Source of the DNA: a virus
Strand: one strand, 5' to 3'
DNA: 42,980 nt
Virus record (IMG/VR): IMGVR_UViG_3300027754_000180
Location: 1-42,980 of that record
A model generated the notes under the pieces. It was not told the origin of the DNA. It did not search any database and was given only the letters and a program-made list of their open reading frames with translations. The stretch's first letter is position 1. Each line of letters opens with the position of its first letter. Shown in pieces: positions 24,431 through 32,147 of the stretch. A program made the position numbers and the translations under genes.

Positions 24431-26597
24431 TCGGCGTTGGGGGCGGTGCAGGAGGCTCCAGCATTTTCTTATACTGCATGCCATACGCGATGACATTGGC
24501 GTAAGCATCCGGCATCGTCTCTCGAATACCACCCGACAGGCTTGCTTTCTGCGCCCATCCCTGAATAAGCTGAACCACCGTTTCCGGGTTATCCTCAAAC
24601 GTGTCAGCGGGGATAGATGGCATCAACTGCATTGACCCATCTGGCTGCTGCTGCTCAATCGGAGCCGCCTGCAAAAGTTTCTGGATGGTGTCATGCACCT
24701 TGTCGGCATCATCAAGGCCGGGTGTATACCAGCCTTCCATCCCCATCAATTCCTTGTTCGATGCAATGTTCTCAGGGCGCGTTATGCCCCAAGACTGCTG
24801 AACTTGTTCCGGTTGCCCCAGCATGAACATCAGGAAGTCGCGGCGCTGCCCCCACGTTGTAGGGATAGCTTCGTTCGCTTCAAAGTGCCAGTCACCAGCC
24901 GTCAGTTCGTCCAGGTCTGCGCTGTTGCGGCCTTCTCGAATCTGCGCCGGTCCGTACTTGATGAGCTGGCGAACGCCATTCATCTTGGCGCGTTCCCACC
25001 CTTTACGGATGAACGTCCAGATGATCCCCAACTGCATCATGGCCGCGTTCTTGTTGATTTCAGCTTCACGGGCCGTTGACGCATTACCGCCGCCAAAGAT
25101 CTGAGGCTGGGTGCCTACGTCCTGCACTGCGCCAGCTTCGACGGAAGCCATCCACGGCTCCATCTGCTCGCTAAAGCGGGACGGCTGCGTCTGGTGGAAC
25201 GCATCGGCCAGTGTCGCGCCCACAGCGGCCAGCGTGGGGATAACCTGATTGGGCCGGGACTTCTGTTTGTTCCAAGCGGTCAGGTTCACAACGCGGGGAT
25301 CAACAAACGTCAGAGGGTTGCCGCGCTCAATAGTTTCTGCCGCAATGTTTAGCGCGTGGTTGGTCAGCAGTTGCGCTGACACAAGATCCTGACCTACGGG
25401 GTCAGCGTTTAGCGTAGCTGAAGCTGACGGCTGAATCGCAGCCCAAACGTGATCCAGTCGTTCGTTCTCGATCTGCATAATCTCACCGTTGACGCGGGTG
25501 ATCTTGATGCCATCGGGAAAATTTTCTTCAAGTACTTTGCGAATCTCTTCGCTCTTGACGCCAGAGTACTGATTGGCCTGAATCCATGTGCGGGCAAACG
25601 CCCATCGGTTCTTGGCAGTCGTCCGCATCGGTGCGCCGGTCGGGGAGATGATCGAGTCGCGGACTTGTCGCCCACGGTCCCCTGCAACTCCGGTATTAGG
25701 CGTTCCAAAGTCATCGCCCTTTTCTCTTAGTTTTGGATACAGGCTGATAAGCGTTTGGCGGTTCTCTTCGTACTTGTATTCCAGCCAAGGGCAAAACCGC
25801 AGGTCGCTCTTAATGAAGAAGGGCGTTGTTATCATCGTGCAATCAAGCACATAGCATTCAACGCGGCCATTGGCGTACTTCTGCACGCCTGACTGAACAG
25901 GAACGTCCGCCATCTCTGGCTCAACCAGCGACTCAGGCCCAAGCGGAGCGCCGCATTGCTGGCACTTACCTGGTTGCGGGGAAATTGCACCGCACTGAAT
26001 ACACCGATACCCAGGCTCCCCCATAGGTTTCTGTTCAACCGAGTAGGTCGGCTCCTCGCGGAAGCCGTACATCAGGCCGTCAGCGTTCCACGGAGTGTAC
26101 AGGTACGCTGGCCCCGTAATCCAGGAGTAGGTGGCAACTTCGATGTTTTTGACATCAACGTCCCACCACGAATTAAGAATCGCGTTGCACTCGTTAGCTG
26201 TTCGGCACGCCCGAACGCTTTTGTCATCGTCGGGGTCGTCCGCCAGCGCAATGACGTTTGGAGCACGCTGGCCAAGTACAGCAATGAACTTATTCCCGTA
26301 CCCACGGAAAATGTTACGGGTGTAGTCGTAAGCCCCGTCGTCATCGCCGCCTGCGCCAAACGGACCGTAGCTGCTGCCAATTGGAGCGTAGGAAGAAACG
26401 CCGTCGCGCATGACTGGGGCAACGAACTGCATCCCCCTGAACATCAGGTAATTGCGCTGTGCAAGGTTGTACTGATAAATCTTCTCAGGGGCAGATTCAG
26501 CGTCAACGTCACTCGCCAGCATTTCCATAAGCGGTTGCTTCAGTCGCTGAAGCAGTTGCTCCTCGGGCGTTGGCGGTGTTTCGGCAGATGGCGTCAT
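24237..26597 (-). CDS. Portal protein with inserted zinc ribbon
   Basis: The product has 786 residues, similar to P22-type portals (about 725). The N-terminal region has the usual helices and an aromatic stretch (YNLAQRNYLMFRGMQFVAP). The core includes RACRTANECNAILNSWWDVD and SWITGPAYLYTPW, and a long C-terminal helical barrel-like part. At residues 199-215 there is CIQCGAISPQPGKCQQC, a four-Cys zinc ribbon (Cys199, 202, 212, 215) inserted in the wing or clip region. Portals form the dodecameric vertex through which TerL pumps DNA. The ATG overlaps the upstream stop (ATGA). Its last 194 bases are also read in antisense by the HNH gene. Confidence 0.8.
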   Translation of the reverse strand: MTPSAETPPTPEEQLLQRLKQPLMEMLASDVDAESAPEKIYQYNLAQRNYLMFRGMQFVAPVMRDGVSSYAPIGSSYGPFGAGGDDDGAYDYTRNIFRGYGNKFIAVLGQRAPNVIALADDPDDDKSVRACRTANECNAILNSWWDVDVKNIEVATYSWITGPAYLYTPWNADGLMYGFREEPTYSVEQKPMGEPGYRCIQCGAISPQPGKCQQCGAPLGPESLVEPEMADVPVQSGVQKYANGRVECYVLDCTMITTPFFIKSDLRFCPWLEYKYEENRQTLISLYPKLREKGDDFGTPNTGVAGDRGRQVRDSIISPTGAPMRTTAKNRWAFARTWIQANQYSGVKSEEIRKVLEENFPDGIKITRVNGEIMQIENERLDHVWAAIQPSASATLNADPVGQDLVSAQLLTNHALNIAAETIERGNPLTFVDPRVVNLTAWNKQKSRPNQVIPTLAAVGATLADAFHQTQPSRFSEQMEPWMASVEAGAVQDVGTQPQIFGGGNASTAREAEINKNAAMMQLGIIWTFIRKGWERAKMNGVRQLIKYGPAQIREGRNSADLDELTAGDWHFEANEAIPTTWGQRRDFLMFMLGQPEQVQQSWGITRPENIASNKELMGMEGWYTPGLDDADKVHDTIQKLLQAAPIEQQQPDGSMQLMPSIPADTFEDNPETVVQLIQGWAQKASLSGGIRETMPDAYANVIAYGMQYKKMLEPPAPPPTPITPKVSVSVSSKDLDPNQTMAVLKDANIEVPPPQRPVLPVMADRAVRETAQPPVAPAVFDGRIQ

Positions 26598-26959
26598 TGC
26601 GTGGCTTCAGATTTCGGAGGCGCGTTGTATTGCGCGAAGAATTCGCGTTCAAGTTGCTGCTGGATTGCGGACTGTTGCGGCTTGGCGGTCGGAATTTCGT
26701 TCAGGTCGGGCTGCACCGGGACCGGCGATGCCAGATTAAACACAGGGCGTCCGGTTCTGCCGATGGCCACAAAATCAGTAAAACTTCGAGTTGCTTCAAT
26801 CTCTGACCGATGGGCGGTATCGATGCGGTCCATCGCTTCGGACAGTTGCCCGAGCAACGCCGCACGCTGGTCCATCAGGTGATCGTTCTGCACTTCCAGT
26901 TCGGCGTTTCGCGCTTCTATCCTGCGGAAATCAGCAAACAGCCGCAAGAACCCGATCAA
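26594..26959 (-). CDS. Small coiled-coil protein upstream of portal
   Basis: The product has 121 residues. Residues 1-60 are a charged heptad-like helix (LRLFADFRRIEARNAELEVQ, then MDQRAALLGQLSEAMDRI), suggesting a coiled coil. The second half is Pro/Gln-rich. It overlaps both neighbours as ATGA, so it is translationally coupled between the acidic 94-residue gene and the portal. No family is recognised; an assembly chaperone or head accessory role is possible. Confidence 0.6.
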   Translation of the reverse strand: MIGFLRLFADFRRIEARNAELEVQNDHLMDQRAALLGQLSEAMDRIDTAHRSEIEATRSFTDFVAIGRTGRPVFNLASPVPVQPDLNEIPTAKPQQSAIQQQLEREFFAQYNAPPKSEATQ

Positions 26960-27240
26960 TCTTCGTACTCCTCGGATTCTGCTTCTTTACCTTCAGCCAT
27001 CTCATCTTCAATGCCCATTGACTCGGCTACCTTTTCAAGAAGTCGTTCAATGCGATCCAGACGTAATTCGGCGCGGGCGGCGCGGGCGTCTTCCGCAGCC
27101 TGATCCATCGGAGTCTCAGTTTCAGCTTCAGCTTCAGGATGTTTGTCGCCAAACATGCGGGACGGCAGTTCTGGGCGTTTGGGCTTGCTCAGGCCAATAA
27201 CAATTTCCATGCCGGGTTTCTTGTTCATCATGTGGCTCAT
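26956..27240 (-). CDS. Small acidic protein, hypothetical
   Basis: I chose the ATG at 27240 (TGATG with the upstream stop); a GTG at 27243 is an alternative. The product has 94 residues. The N-terminus is basic (MSHMMNKKPGMEIVIGLSKPKRP). The remainder is strongly acidic and helical (EAEAETETPMDQAAEDA, RIERLLEKVAESMGIEDEM), ending in EEYED. It resembles disordered or coiled accessory proteins found between terminase and portal genes. Function unknown. Confidence 0.55.
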   Translation of the reverse strand: MSHMMNKKPGMEIVIGLSKPKRPELPSRMFGDKHPEAEAETETPMDQAAEDARAARAELRLDRIERLLEKVAESMGIEDEMAEGKEAESEEYED

Positions 27241-27572
27241 CACTTTTTGCCGCCTTTCTTTTTGGTTGTTTGGGTCACAATCACCGCTTCGACCTGTGTT
27301 GGCCCATCAAGAGTAAACACGGCAAGTTCTGGCTCTGCTTCTACTTGAAACTCAGTGTTGCCGGAAACTGCGGCGTCAACCGCTACGGCAGGGTTGATCC
27401 ATTCCGCAATTGCTAACTCAACTTCCTTTGCGCTAAAGCCGATTGGTCTATGCCCCACCAGAAACGTGTAATCCTGCGATGCGTTAGCCAGAATGCCCGG
27501 ACGGCATCCGCCCCATTCGGGGTTGATTCCATGCTTTGCGGTCATCGCCGCGATGATGATGTCAAATGTCAT
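27240..27572 (-). CDS. Small protein between terminase and portal
   Basis: The product has 110 residues. The N-terminal half reads as a compact domain (MTFDIIIAAMTAKHGINPEW, ANASQDYTFLVGHRPIGFSA) and ends in a helix with EWINPAVAVD. The C-terminal half is beta-rich and acidic, with a Lys/Gly tail. It is coupled to TerL by ATGA. I do not recognise it. Confidence 0.6.
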   Translation of the reverse strand: MTFDIIIAAMTAKHGINPEWGGCRPGILANASQDYTFLVGHRPIGFSAKEVELAIAEWINPAVAVDAAVSGNTEFQVEAEPELAVFTLDGPTQVEAVIVTQTTKKKGGKK

Positions 27573-30500
27573 TTGCGCTTCCTTGAAAAACTGATCGGCC
27601 CCATGCCGTGCTGACCGCCCCAGTCCTGTTCGGCTTTCATTGCCGCCATGTGCCGCGCTGTCCCCGAAGCCCCCAAAGGCAACGCCGCAAGCTTGCGGCC
27701 TACAAACTCTTGCATTGGTTCTCGCGAAGCATCTTCACGAGACGCCAACGCGCCTATTCTCAAAGACTGCAATACGAACGAACCGCCGCCCATTGCCAGC
27801 GCCGAATCATCATTCGTTCGCACCGCACCGCTCATGGCCTGGATCACCCCCTTGCACTGATTGGAGATCAGGAGTTCGGGAAGAACCTCAACATCCGGTT
27901 CCTTGAATTCAGATATGTAGCGTTCGTAGGCCGGGTAATCCGTCAGCACCAACTGACGGGCGTAATCCCAATCCGGCCCTTCAAGCCTGCCGCTTGCGGC
28001 TGGACGCCAGCGAAGCATTTCTCGCACAACATCCCACCCGTCCGAATCCTTGCCCTTGATCGGCTGCACCGACAGGAACCCGGTCGGCATCCGGTCCATA
28101 CGTGCGCTAAATGCACGCCATCGCTGCTGCGGATCAACTATGCCGCGCTCTTCATCGTCGTGAACGAACAGGAACGCTTTGTGCTGCCCCAGCGACCGCT
28201 GTATGCCCTCAGCAACCGCTGCCGCTACTGACTTGCCCTGAACGCCACTGAACGCGCTCTCAGTGAGCCACACGGGCAGGATGCGGGATATCTTGGCTTC
28301 CTGCTGACTGCGTTGGGCTATCTGCGCTCCGAACTCTTCAGGCGTCATGTCCTGCGCCAGAAACTCGCGATAGATCCGCGACCGTGACCCGACCTTGCCC
28401 GGTTGTGCTGGTTCCCGGCACCACCAATGCGCCGCGCTTGAACTGCCCATCGTAACCGAAATCCAGCGGGTCCACCAGTCTTTCAAATCGCCCATATCGA
28501 CAACGTGAACCGCTTGCGCTGGTTCGCCGTTACCGCGATGTGCTGCTCGGAAATCGGGGAACATCTGGACCGTCGTGCCGCCCAGCATGACTTCACTGGC
28601 ACCCCAAACCATCGCATCACAGTTATGGACTAATACGCCATTGGCGTAATACTCGTGAGCATCAGCGACCGTCAGGTTGTAAACCGGGGCGGTTCCTGCT
28701 GCGCATACTGACCTCACACGCCCGCGAGCATGTCTTTTGCTTAGATGACCGCTTAACCTTGAACGAGACGTGGCATGCGGGGCATTCCCGCTGCTCAAAA
28801 TCCTTGCGGATTGTTTCGCCGTACCGCCCTTTACATAAAGCGGAACAGAACCTTCGGGCGCGGAGAAAGGCCAGGCACTCAGCGCCACAAACGACGCAGG
28901 CGCTTTTGATGGTCGGGGCCTTTCCTTTCCATCCTTCAATGCTTTGCAGGCTATGCCACGCACGCCCTTCCGCCGAGGAATGCCACTTATTGGCCCCGAT
29001 CCGAGCCTTGGCGATATTGACCCGGCACTGCTCGATCCGGTCCGGGCCATGTATTCCGCCGTGTTTCTTTGTGCTGATGCACTCCAGATTGGAAACGTCG
29101 TTATTCCTGGCGTCTTTGTCTTTATGGTGGATGACAAATCCTGACGGAATTTCGCCGTACTTCTTGGCCCATATGTACCGATGCAAGCTGTGGTGGCCAC
29201 TTGCAATCCTGGTTGCCCGACTTGCAACAAAGTACGGACTTTTTGATTCCAGGGATCGGTAAAAGCTGAACCCGTCGATAGTGACTTTTTCGCTTGCGGC
29301 CATGTAACCAGTTTATCATCCCGGCGCAAGCCACTCAACGAAACATAGCCAATATTTTCAACAAAAACTGGATGGTTTCCTGTCCCCGTTAAAGACCCGC
29401 CGACAAATCTGACGGTACTGACCATCGCAGCTTTTTCGGTTAGCCCTGCGGCGATCACAGGCCGAAGCCCTGCCCGTGTATGGACTAAATCCCCCACAAG
29501 AACATTTTCGATAGGGATATCGCCGTATTCAGTACGAATCAGCGTGCCAGCAACAAAACACCTATCTGGCGAACCATGACCAGAGTAGCCATCACTCGAC
29601 ATGGAACACATCTGCTCTTCAAGTTTCGGAAAATTCCCGACCAGATGAAACCGCCCCTGTTCCGACAACAGCGAAATCGGTTCAGCCCGGAGATGTTTGC
29701 CCCGCGAAGCCGTTACCTTGCGGAACGGGACGCCGGGGTCCAGCGCAAGAATCGTGTTTCCGACCAGATCGCCACCGTTGTTCGTTTCGCCAACGATCAC
29801 ATCTGCCGAATGCCGATGGTAGGCCGAAATCGCCGCCATCGCCCATTCGTTCGGGGTCATGACGCCGGAAAGGTCTTCCAGCATGTACCCGTCCCCGTTA
29901 ACGCCCTTTCCGACTACGGCAATGCCGCATTCATCGGATCTCGCGTTTGACGTTACTGACGGGTCAATCGCCACCACAATTCGGGCCATTGGGGGAAGGT
30001 CTTCCCGCTTAACCCGCGTTCGGTCAATCAGTAGCGTATTCCATAACGCACCGGGGGTGTCTTCCAGCAGTTCGCCTTCAAGTTCCTGACGGCCAAGGCG
30101 GGTGCCCTCGTACTGCCGAATGATTTCAGTGAAAAACTCTGGGGCCAGGTTCTTCCTGTTGTCGTAGGTGGAACCGCGAGTGATGACCACCCGCCCATTA
30201 CCCTCTTTGGACTGCTTTACCAGCTCCCGAATTGCGGCGCACGGTTTCGGAGTCGTCCCAATCACGCAACGAACGTCATTGCCCAATCGCAGGCCAAACT
30301 TCAACTGCGTAAATGATTCTGGGTATTCGTAGGCCGCAAGTTCATCTACAACTGCCGCATGATGTTGTGGACCTCTCAAACGGTCAGGCTCATCAGCAGA
30401 ATACGTCTTGGCAATTACTCCATTTGGCCAAGTAAGTTGCCGCTTTGACGGTTCGTACAGCGGCATGAAATCGGGTGGTGAAATTGCAATGATCCCCGAA

Positions 30501-30790
30501 TCGCCTTCAACAATAACGTCCCGAACGTCCGCTGCGGTTGCCCCAAGAATAGCGATACGCCGATGCTTGCCAGCAAATGCGAGCATTCGCAAATACTCGG
30601 CGATGGTCCTGGTCTTACCCCACCCGCGCCCAGCCATTATAAGCCAGAATCGCCATTCTCCAGCAGGCGGTAATTGTTCTGGCCTTGCCTGCAACTTCCA
30701 GTCGTAGCGCCGCTTTTCCTGCTGCCGCTCGATTTCGCGGCTGATCTCGCCAAGATCCAGCCCCGCGATGTCAAAACCAGCAAGGCTCAT
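27569..30790 (-). CDS. terL: Terminase large subunit, intein-containing, with extra C-terminal domain
   Basis: The precursor has 1073 residues. Walker A is AGRGWGKT at residues 53-60 and Walker B is AAVVDE near 145-150, giving the packaging ATPase. The nuclease follows: AIDPS near 276, GETNNGG near 335, and the SPDR...CDAMVWG motif, which is split at residue 411 by a 313-residue intein. After splicing, 760 residues remain, much longer than usual (about 450-600). The last 330 or so carry WTRWISVTMGSSSAAHWWC, GRSRIYREFLAQDMTPEEF, DGWDVVREMLRW and NDDSALAMG. These resemble a second TerL nuclease domain that lacks the first catalytic Asp. TerL pumps DNA through the portal; a nested HNH gene overlaps the intein. 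Confidence 0.88.
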   Translation of the reverse strand: MSLAGFDIAGLDLGEISREIERQQEKRRYDWKLQARPEQLPPAGEWRFWLIMAGRGWGKTRTIAEYLRMLAFAGKHRRIAILGATAADVRDVIVEGDSGIIAISPPDFMPLYEPSKRQLTWPNGVIAKTYSADEPDRLRGPQHHAAVVDELAAYEYPESFTQLKFGLRLGNDVRCVIGTTPKPCAAIRELVKQSKEGNGRVVITRGSTYDNRKNLAPEFFTEIIRQYEGTRLGRQELEGELLEDTPGALWNTLLIDRTRVKREDLPPMARIVVAIDPSVTSNARSDECGIAVVGKGVNGDGYMLEDLSGVMTPNEWAMAAISAYHRHSADVIVGETNNGGDLVGNTILALDPGVPFRKVTASRGKHLRAEPISLLSEQGRFHLVGNFPKLEEQMCSMSSDGYSGHGSPDRCFVAGTLIRTEYGDIPIENVLVGDLVHTRAGLRPVIAAGLTEKAAMVSTVRFVGGSLTGTGNHPVFVENIGYVSLSGLRRDDKLVTWPQAKKSLSTGSAFTDPWNQKVRTLLQVGQPGLQVATTACIGTYGPRSTAKFRQDLSSTIKTKTPGITTFPIWSASAQRNTAEYMARTGSSSAGSISPRLGSGPISGIPRRKGVRGIACKALKDGKERPRPSKAPASFVALSAWPFSAPEGSVPLYVKGGTAKQSARILSSGNAPHATSRSRLSGHLSKRHARGRVRSVCAAGTAPVYNLTVADAHEYYANGVLVHNCDAMVWGASEVMLGGTTVQMFPDFRAAHRGNGEPAQAVHVVDMGDLKDWWTRWISVTMGSSSAAHWWCREPAQPGKVGSRSRIYREFLAQDMTPEEFGAQIAQRSQQEAKISRILPVWLTESAFSGVQGKSVAAAVAEGIQRSLGQHKAFLFVHDDEERGIVDPQQRWRAFSARMDRMPTGFLSVQPIKGKDSDGWDVVREMLRWRPAASGRLEGPDWDYARQLVLTDYPAYERYISEFKEPDVEVLPELLISNQCKGVIQAMSGAVRTNDDSALAMGGGSFVLQSLRIGALASREDASREPMQEFVGRKLAALPLGASGTARHMAAMKAEQDWGGQHGMGPISFSRKRK
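28622..29560 (-). mobile_element. Intein in terL
   Basis: The insertion runs from Cys411 to Asn723 of the precursor and is followed by Cys724 as the +1 nucleophile. Block A is CFVAGTLIRTEYGDIPI. Block B is LTGTGNHPVFV with the TxxH motif (His at intein residue 63). Blocks F and G are VYNLTVADAHEYYANG and VLVHN, ending in His-Asn. All residues needed for splicing are present. The host site is the conserved SPDR/CDAMVWG nuclease motif, a typical place for terminase inteins. The linker of about 200 residues between blocks B and F has no endonuclease in this frame; an HNH ORF occupies the same DNA in another frame. Confidence 0.88.
28662..29303 (-). CDS. HNH endonuclease nested out of frame inside the terL intein
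   Basis: The product has 213 residues and is encoded on the same strand as terL but in a different frame, wholly inside the intein. An in-frame TAA lies three codons before its ATG, so it cannot be a fusion from upstream. The protein starts with an AP2/HNH-like N-terminal segment (VTIDGFSFYRSLESK) and has HRYIWAKKYGEIPSGFVIHH, KDKDARNNDVSNLEC and HGGIHG (HNH core, residues 41-86). Two four-Cys zinc ribbons follow, around Cys136-157 and Cys174-196. It is complete by homology reasoning, so the same 642 bases appear to encode both a nuclease and the intein linker. The ribosome site is weak (GGGAT about 15 bases upstream). Confidence 0.82.
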   Translation of the reverse strand: MAASEKVTIDGFSFYRSLESKSPYFVASRATRIASGHHSLHRYIWAKKYGEIPSGFVIHHKDKDARNNDVSNLECISTKKHGGIHGPDRIEQCRVNIAKARIGANKWHSSAEGRAWHSLQSIEGWKGKAPTIKSACVVCGAECLAFLRARRFCSALCKGRYGETIRKDFEQRECPACHVSFKVKRSSKQKTCSRACEVSMRSRNRPGLQPDGR

Positions 30791-30793
30791 GGG

Positions 30794-31150
30794 TTAGGCA
30801 AACGCGGTTCGGTCGCGTTTCACAAATGCCCAGCACCAATGTCCCGAGTCGCCAACAACCTCGCGATAGACTTCGCGGGATGCCATCGACGTAATCGAAC
30901 CCGGCGACTCTTCGGGAAGTTTGTCCATCGGGACGGCCTTCATGCGCTCCACCGCAATTTCGTGGGTGACGGTGATACGCAGGATATCGATGCGCCCAGA
31001 CCGTGGGCCTACGCCTTCAACCACGCCAGCCTTGACCATACGCAGCACCTCTTCAAGGTTGTCTTCCATGTACGTCGTGCGGTCCTCGCGTTGAACGCGG
31101 ATCGGCAACGCCGGGAGCCTTTCCAGTAGATTTGGGGCTTGCGTAGTCAT
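30794..31150 (-). CDS. First gene of the late operon, hypothetical
   Basis: The frame extends to 31273, but that start would lie in the promoter hairpin. The ATG at 31150 starts a natural sequence (MTTQAPNLLERLPALPIRVQ) of 118 residues. Helical segments (TTYMEDNLEEVLRMVKAGVV) precede a DILRITVTHEIAVERMKAV strand-helix part. The C-terminus has GHWCWAFVKRD. No strong Shine-Dalgarno site is visible. It precedes terL by 3 bases and may help packaging, but I do not recognise the family. Confidence 0.55.
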   Translation of the reverse strand: MTTQAPNLLERLPALPIRVQREDRTTYMEDNLEEVLRMVKAGVVEGVGPRSGRIDILRITVTHEIAVERMKAVPMDKLPEESPGSITSMASREVYREVVGDSGHWCWAFVKRDRTAFA

Positions 31151-31229
31151 TTTTGAGCGTGGGTTCAAACGGTTTGGTGCGGTGGTGCCAGGGGTAAGCG
31201 GCCCAGACCGTGTTACGAATCTCAGCAAC

Positions 31230-31270
31230 CGTAGCACTTTCAGCATACCTTGCGGCTGAATCGTGCTACG
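31230..31270 (-). promoter_or_regulatory. 5'-terminal stem-loop of the late transcript
   Basis: CGTAGCAC (31230-31237) pairs with GTGCTACG (31263-31270), and inside it TTCAGC (31239-31244) pairs with GCTGAA (31255-31260). This makes 14 base pairs with a 10-base loop. The arm at 31270 lies at the expected start of transcription from the minus-strand promoter. It may stabilise the late mRNA, bind a regulator or act as an operator. Confidence 0.55.
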
Positions 31271-31275
31271 CATTC

Positions 31276-31304
31276 ATCTTAGACCCGAAATTTCGCCACG
31301 TCAA
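31276..31304 (-). promoter_or_regulatory. Late-operon promoter (minus strand)
   Basis: On the minus strand TTGACG (31304-31299) and TAAGAT (31281-31276) are spaced by exactly 17 bases, a good sigma70-type match and the best in the window. It points into the 31150 gene, terL, portal and the rest of the late operon. The sequence resembles host promoters, so late expression need not require a phage RNA polymerase. Confidence 0.65.
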
Positions 31305-31342
31305 ACATTTATTTTAATTCCGTACGTACCGAAACTATCGTA

Positions 31343-31368
31343 GTCCATGTTAAGATGTGGTCATGGAC
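31343..31368. promoter_or_regulatory. Inverted repeat upstream of the recombinase
   Basis: GTCCATG (31343-31349) and CATGGAC (31362-31368) form a perfect 7-base inverted repeat with a 12-base spacer, between the divergent promoters and the recombinase start. About 20 bases upstream there is the palindrome GTACGTAC. It could be an operator or part of a recombinase-binding site. Confidence 0.4.
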
Positions 31369-31394
31369 AGCAAAAAGCCACAGATGGAAAACGT

Positions 31395-32105
31395 ATGCGC
31401 TTAATCGGATATTGTCGCGTTTCGAGTCAGGCTCAGGCCGACTCCGGGGCTTCCATCGACGCCCAGATTGAGAAGATCAAACTTCAGGCCGCGTTGCTTG
31501 GGCACCCGCTGATCGACATCATCACCGACGCCGGGGAGTCCGCAAAGGATCTCGACCGCCCCGGTGCCCAGCGTGTTCTGGAGATGGTCAAGGCGCGTCA
31601 GGTGGATGCCGTTATCGTCAAGCGCATGGACCGCATCACCCGCAATGTCGTTGACGGCGGAAACCTGATCTCGCTGTTTGAAAAGCACGGCGTTCGGCTC
31701 GTCTCAATTGATGAGGGCTTCGACATGGGCACCATCATGGGCCGCGCCATGATCGGGATCATCACCGTGTTTGCCGCAATGGAGCGCGAACTGATTGGGG
31801 AGCGAACCCGCCTTGCGCTTCAGCAGATCAAACAGTCCGGGTGCCCCGCTGGCCCCGCGCCATACGGCTACCGCTCACAGGAACGGCCCGTGATTGATGG
31901 GAAGAAAACGCGGATGCCATTGCTTGAGGACGAAGCCGAACAGCACACGATCCGCGTTATCCTCGACATGCACAGCCGGGGTGAAAGCTACCGGGAGATG
32001 GCCGACGCGCTGAACGCGGCTGGCTACCGGACGCGCAAGGGTGGCAAGTGGACGTTTCCCGCGATGGGGCAGATCATTAAGGCTAACTCGGTGGTGGCAC
32101 AGTGA
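31395..32105 (+). CDS. Serine recombinase (resolvase/invertase-integrase family)
   Basis: I chose the ATG at 31395 (MRLIGYCRVSSQAQADSG), giving 236 residues. The catalytic domain has YCRVSSQ with the nucleophilic Ser, then SAKDLDRPG, VKRMDRITRNVVDG and MERELIGERTRLALQ, all typical. A short Recombinase-type DNA-binding part follows (PAPYGYR, then SYREMADALNAAGYRT). It lacks the zinc ribbon and coiled coil of large serine integrases. It could integrate the phage, resolve multimers or invert DNA. It is a plus-strand island between the minus-strand packaging genes, with its own upstream region. Confidence 0.85.
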   Translation: MRLIGYCRVSSQAQADSGASIDAQIEKIKLQAALLGHPLIDIITDAGESAKDLDRPGAQRVLEMVKARQVDAVIVKRMDRITRNVVDGGNLISLFEKHGVRLVSIDEGFDMGTIMGRAMIGIITVFAAMERELIGERTRLALQQIKQSGCPAGPAPYGYRSQERPVIDGKKTRMPLLEDEAEQHTIRVILDMHSRGESYREMADALNAAGYRTRKGGKWTFPAMGQIIKANSVVAQ

Positions 32106-32147
32106 AACTCTCGCGCTCAACATCGCACATGCTGAACCGCCCCGCCG

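Noticed and set aside
25956-26882. A 308-codon plus-strand frame antisense to portal
   Set aside because: Arg/Cys-rich arbitrary composition and no start signal; the portal reading explains the region.
28662-29303. HNH frame considered as a simple shadow of the intein
   Set aside because: It has an ordered HNH core and two four-Cys zinc ribbons with correct spacing, which a shadow frame would not show; it is reported as a real gene.
31230-31270. Stem-loop considered as a rho-independent terminator for plus-strand transcription
   Set aside because: No T-run follows on either side, and its position at the predicted +1 of the late promoter fits a 5' leader better.
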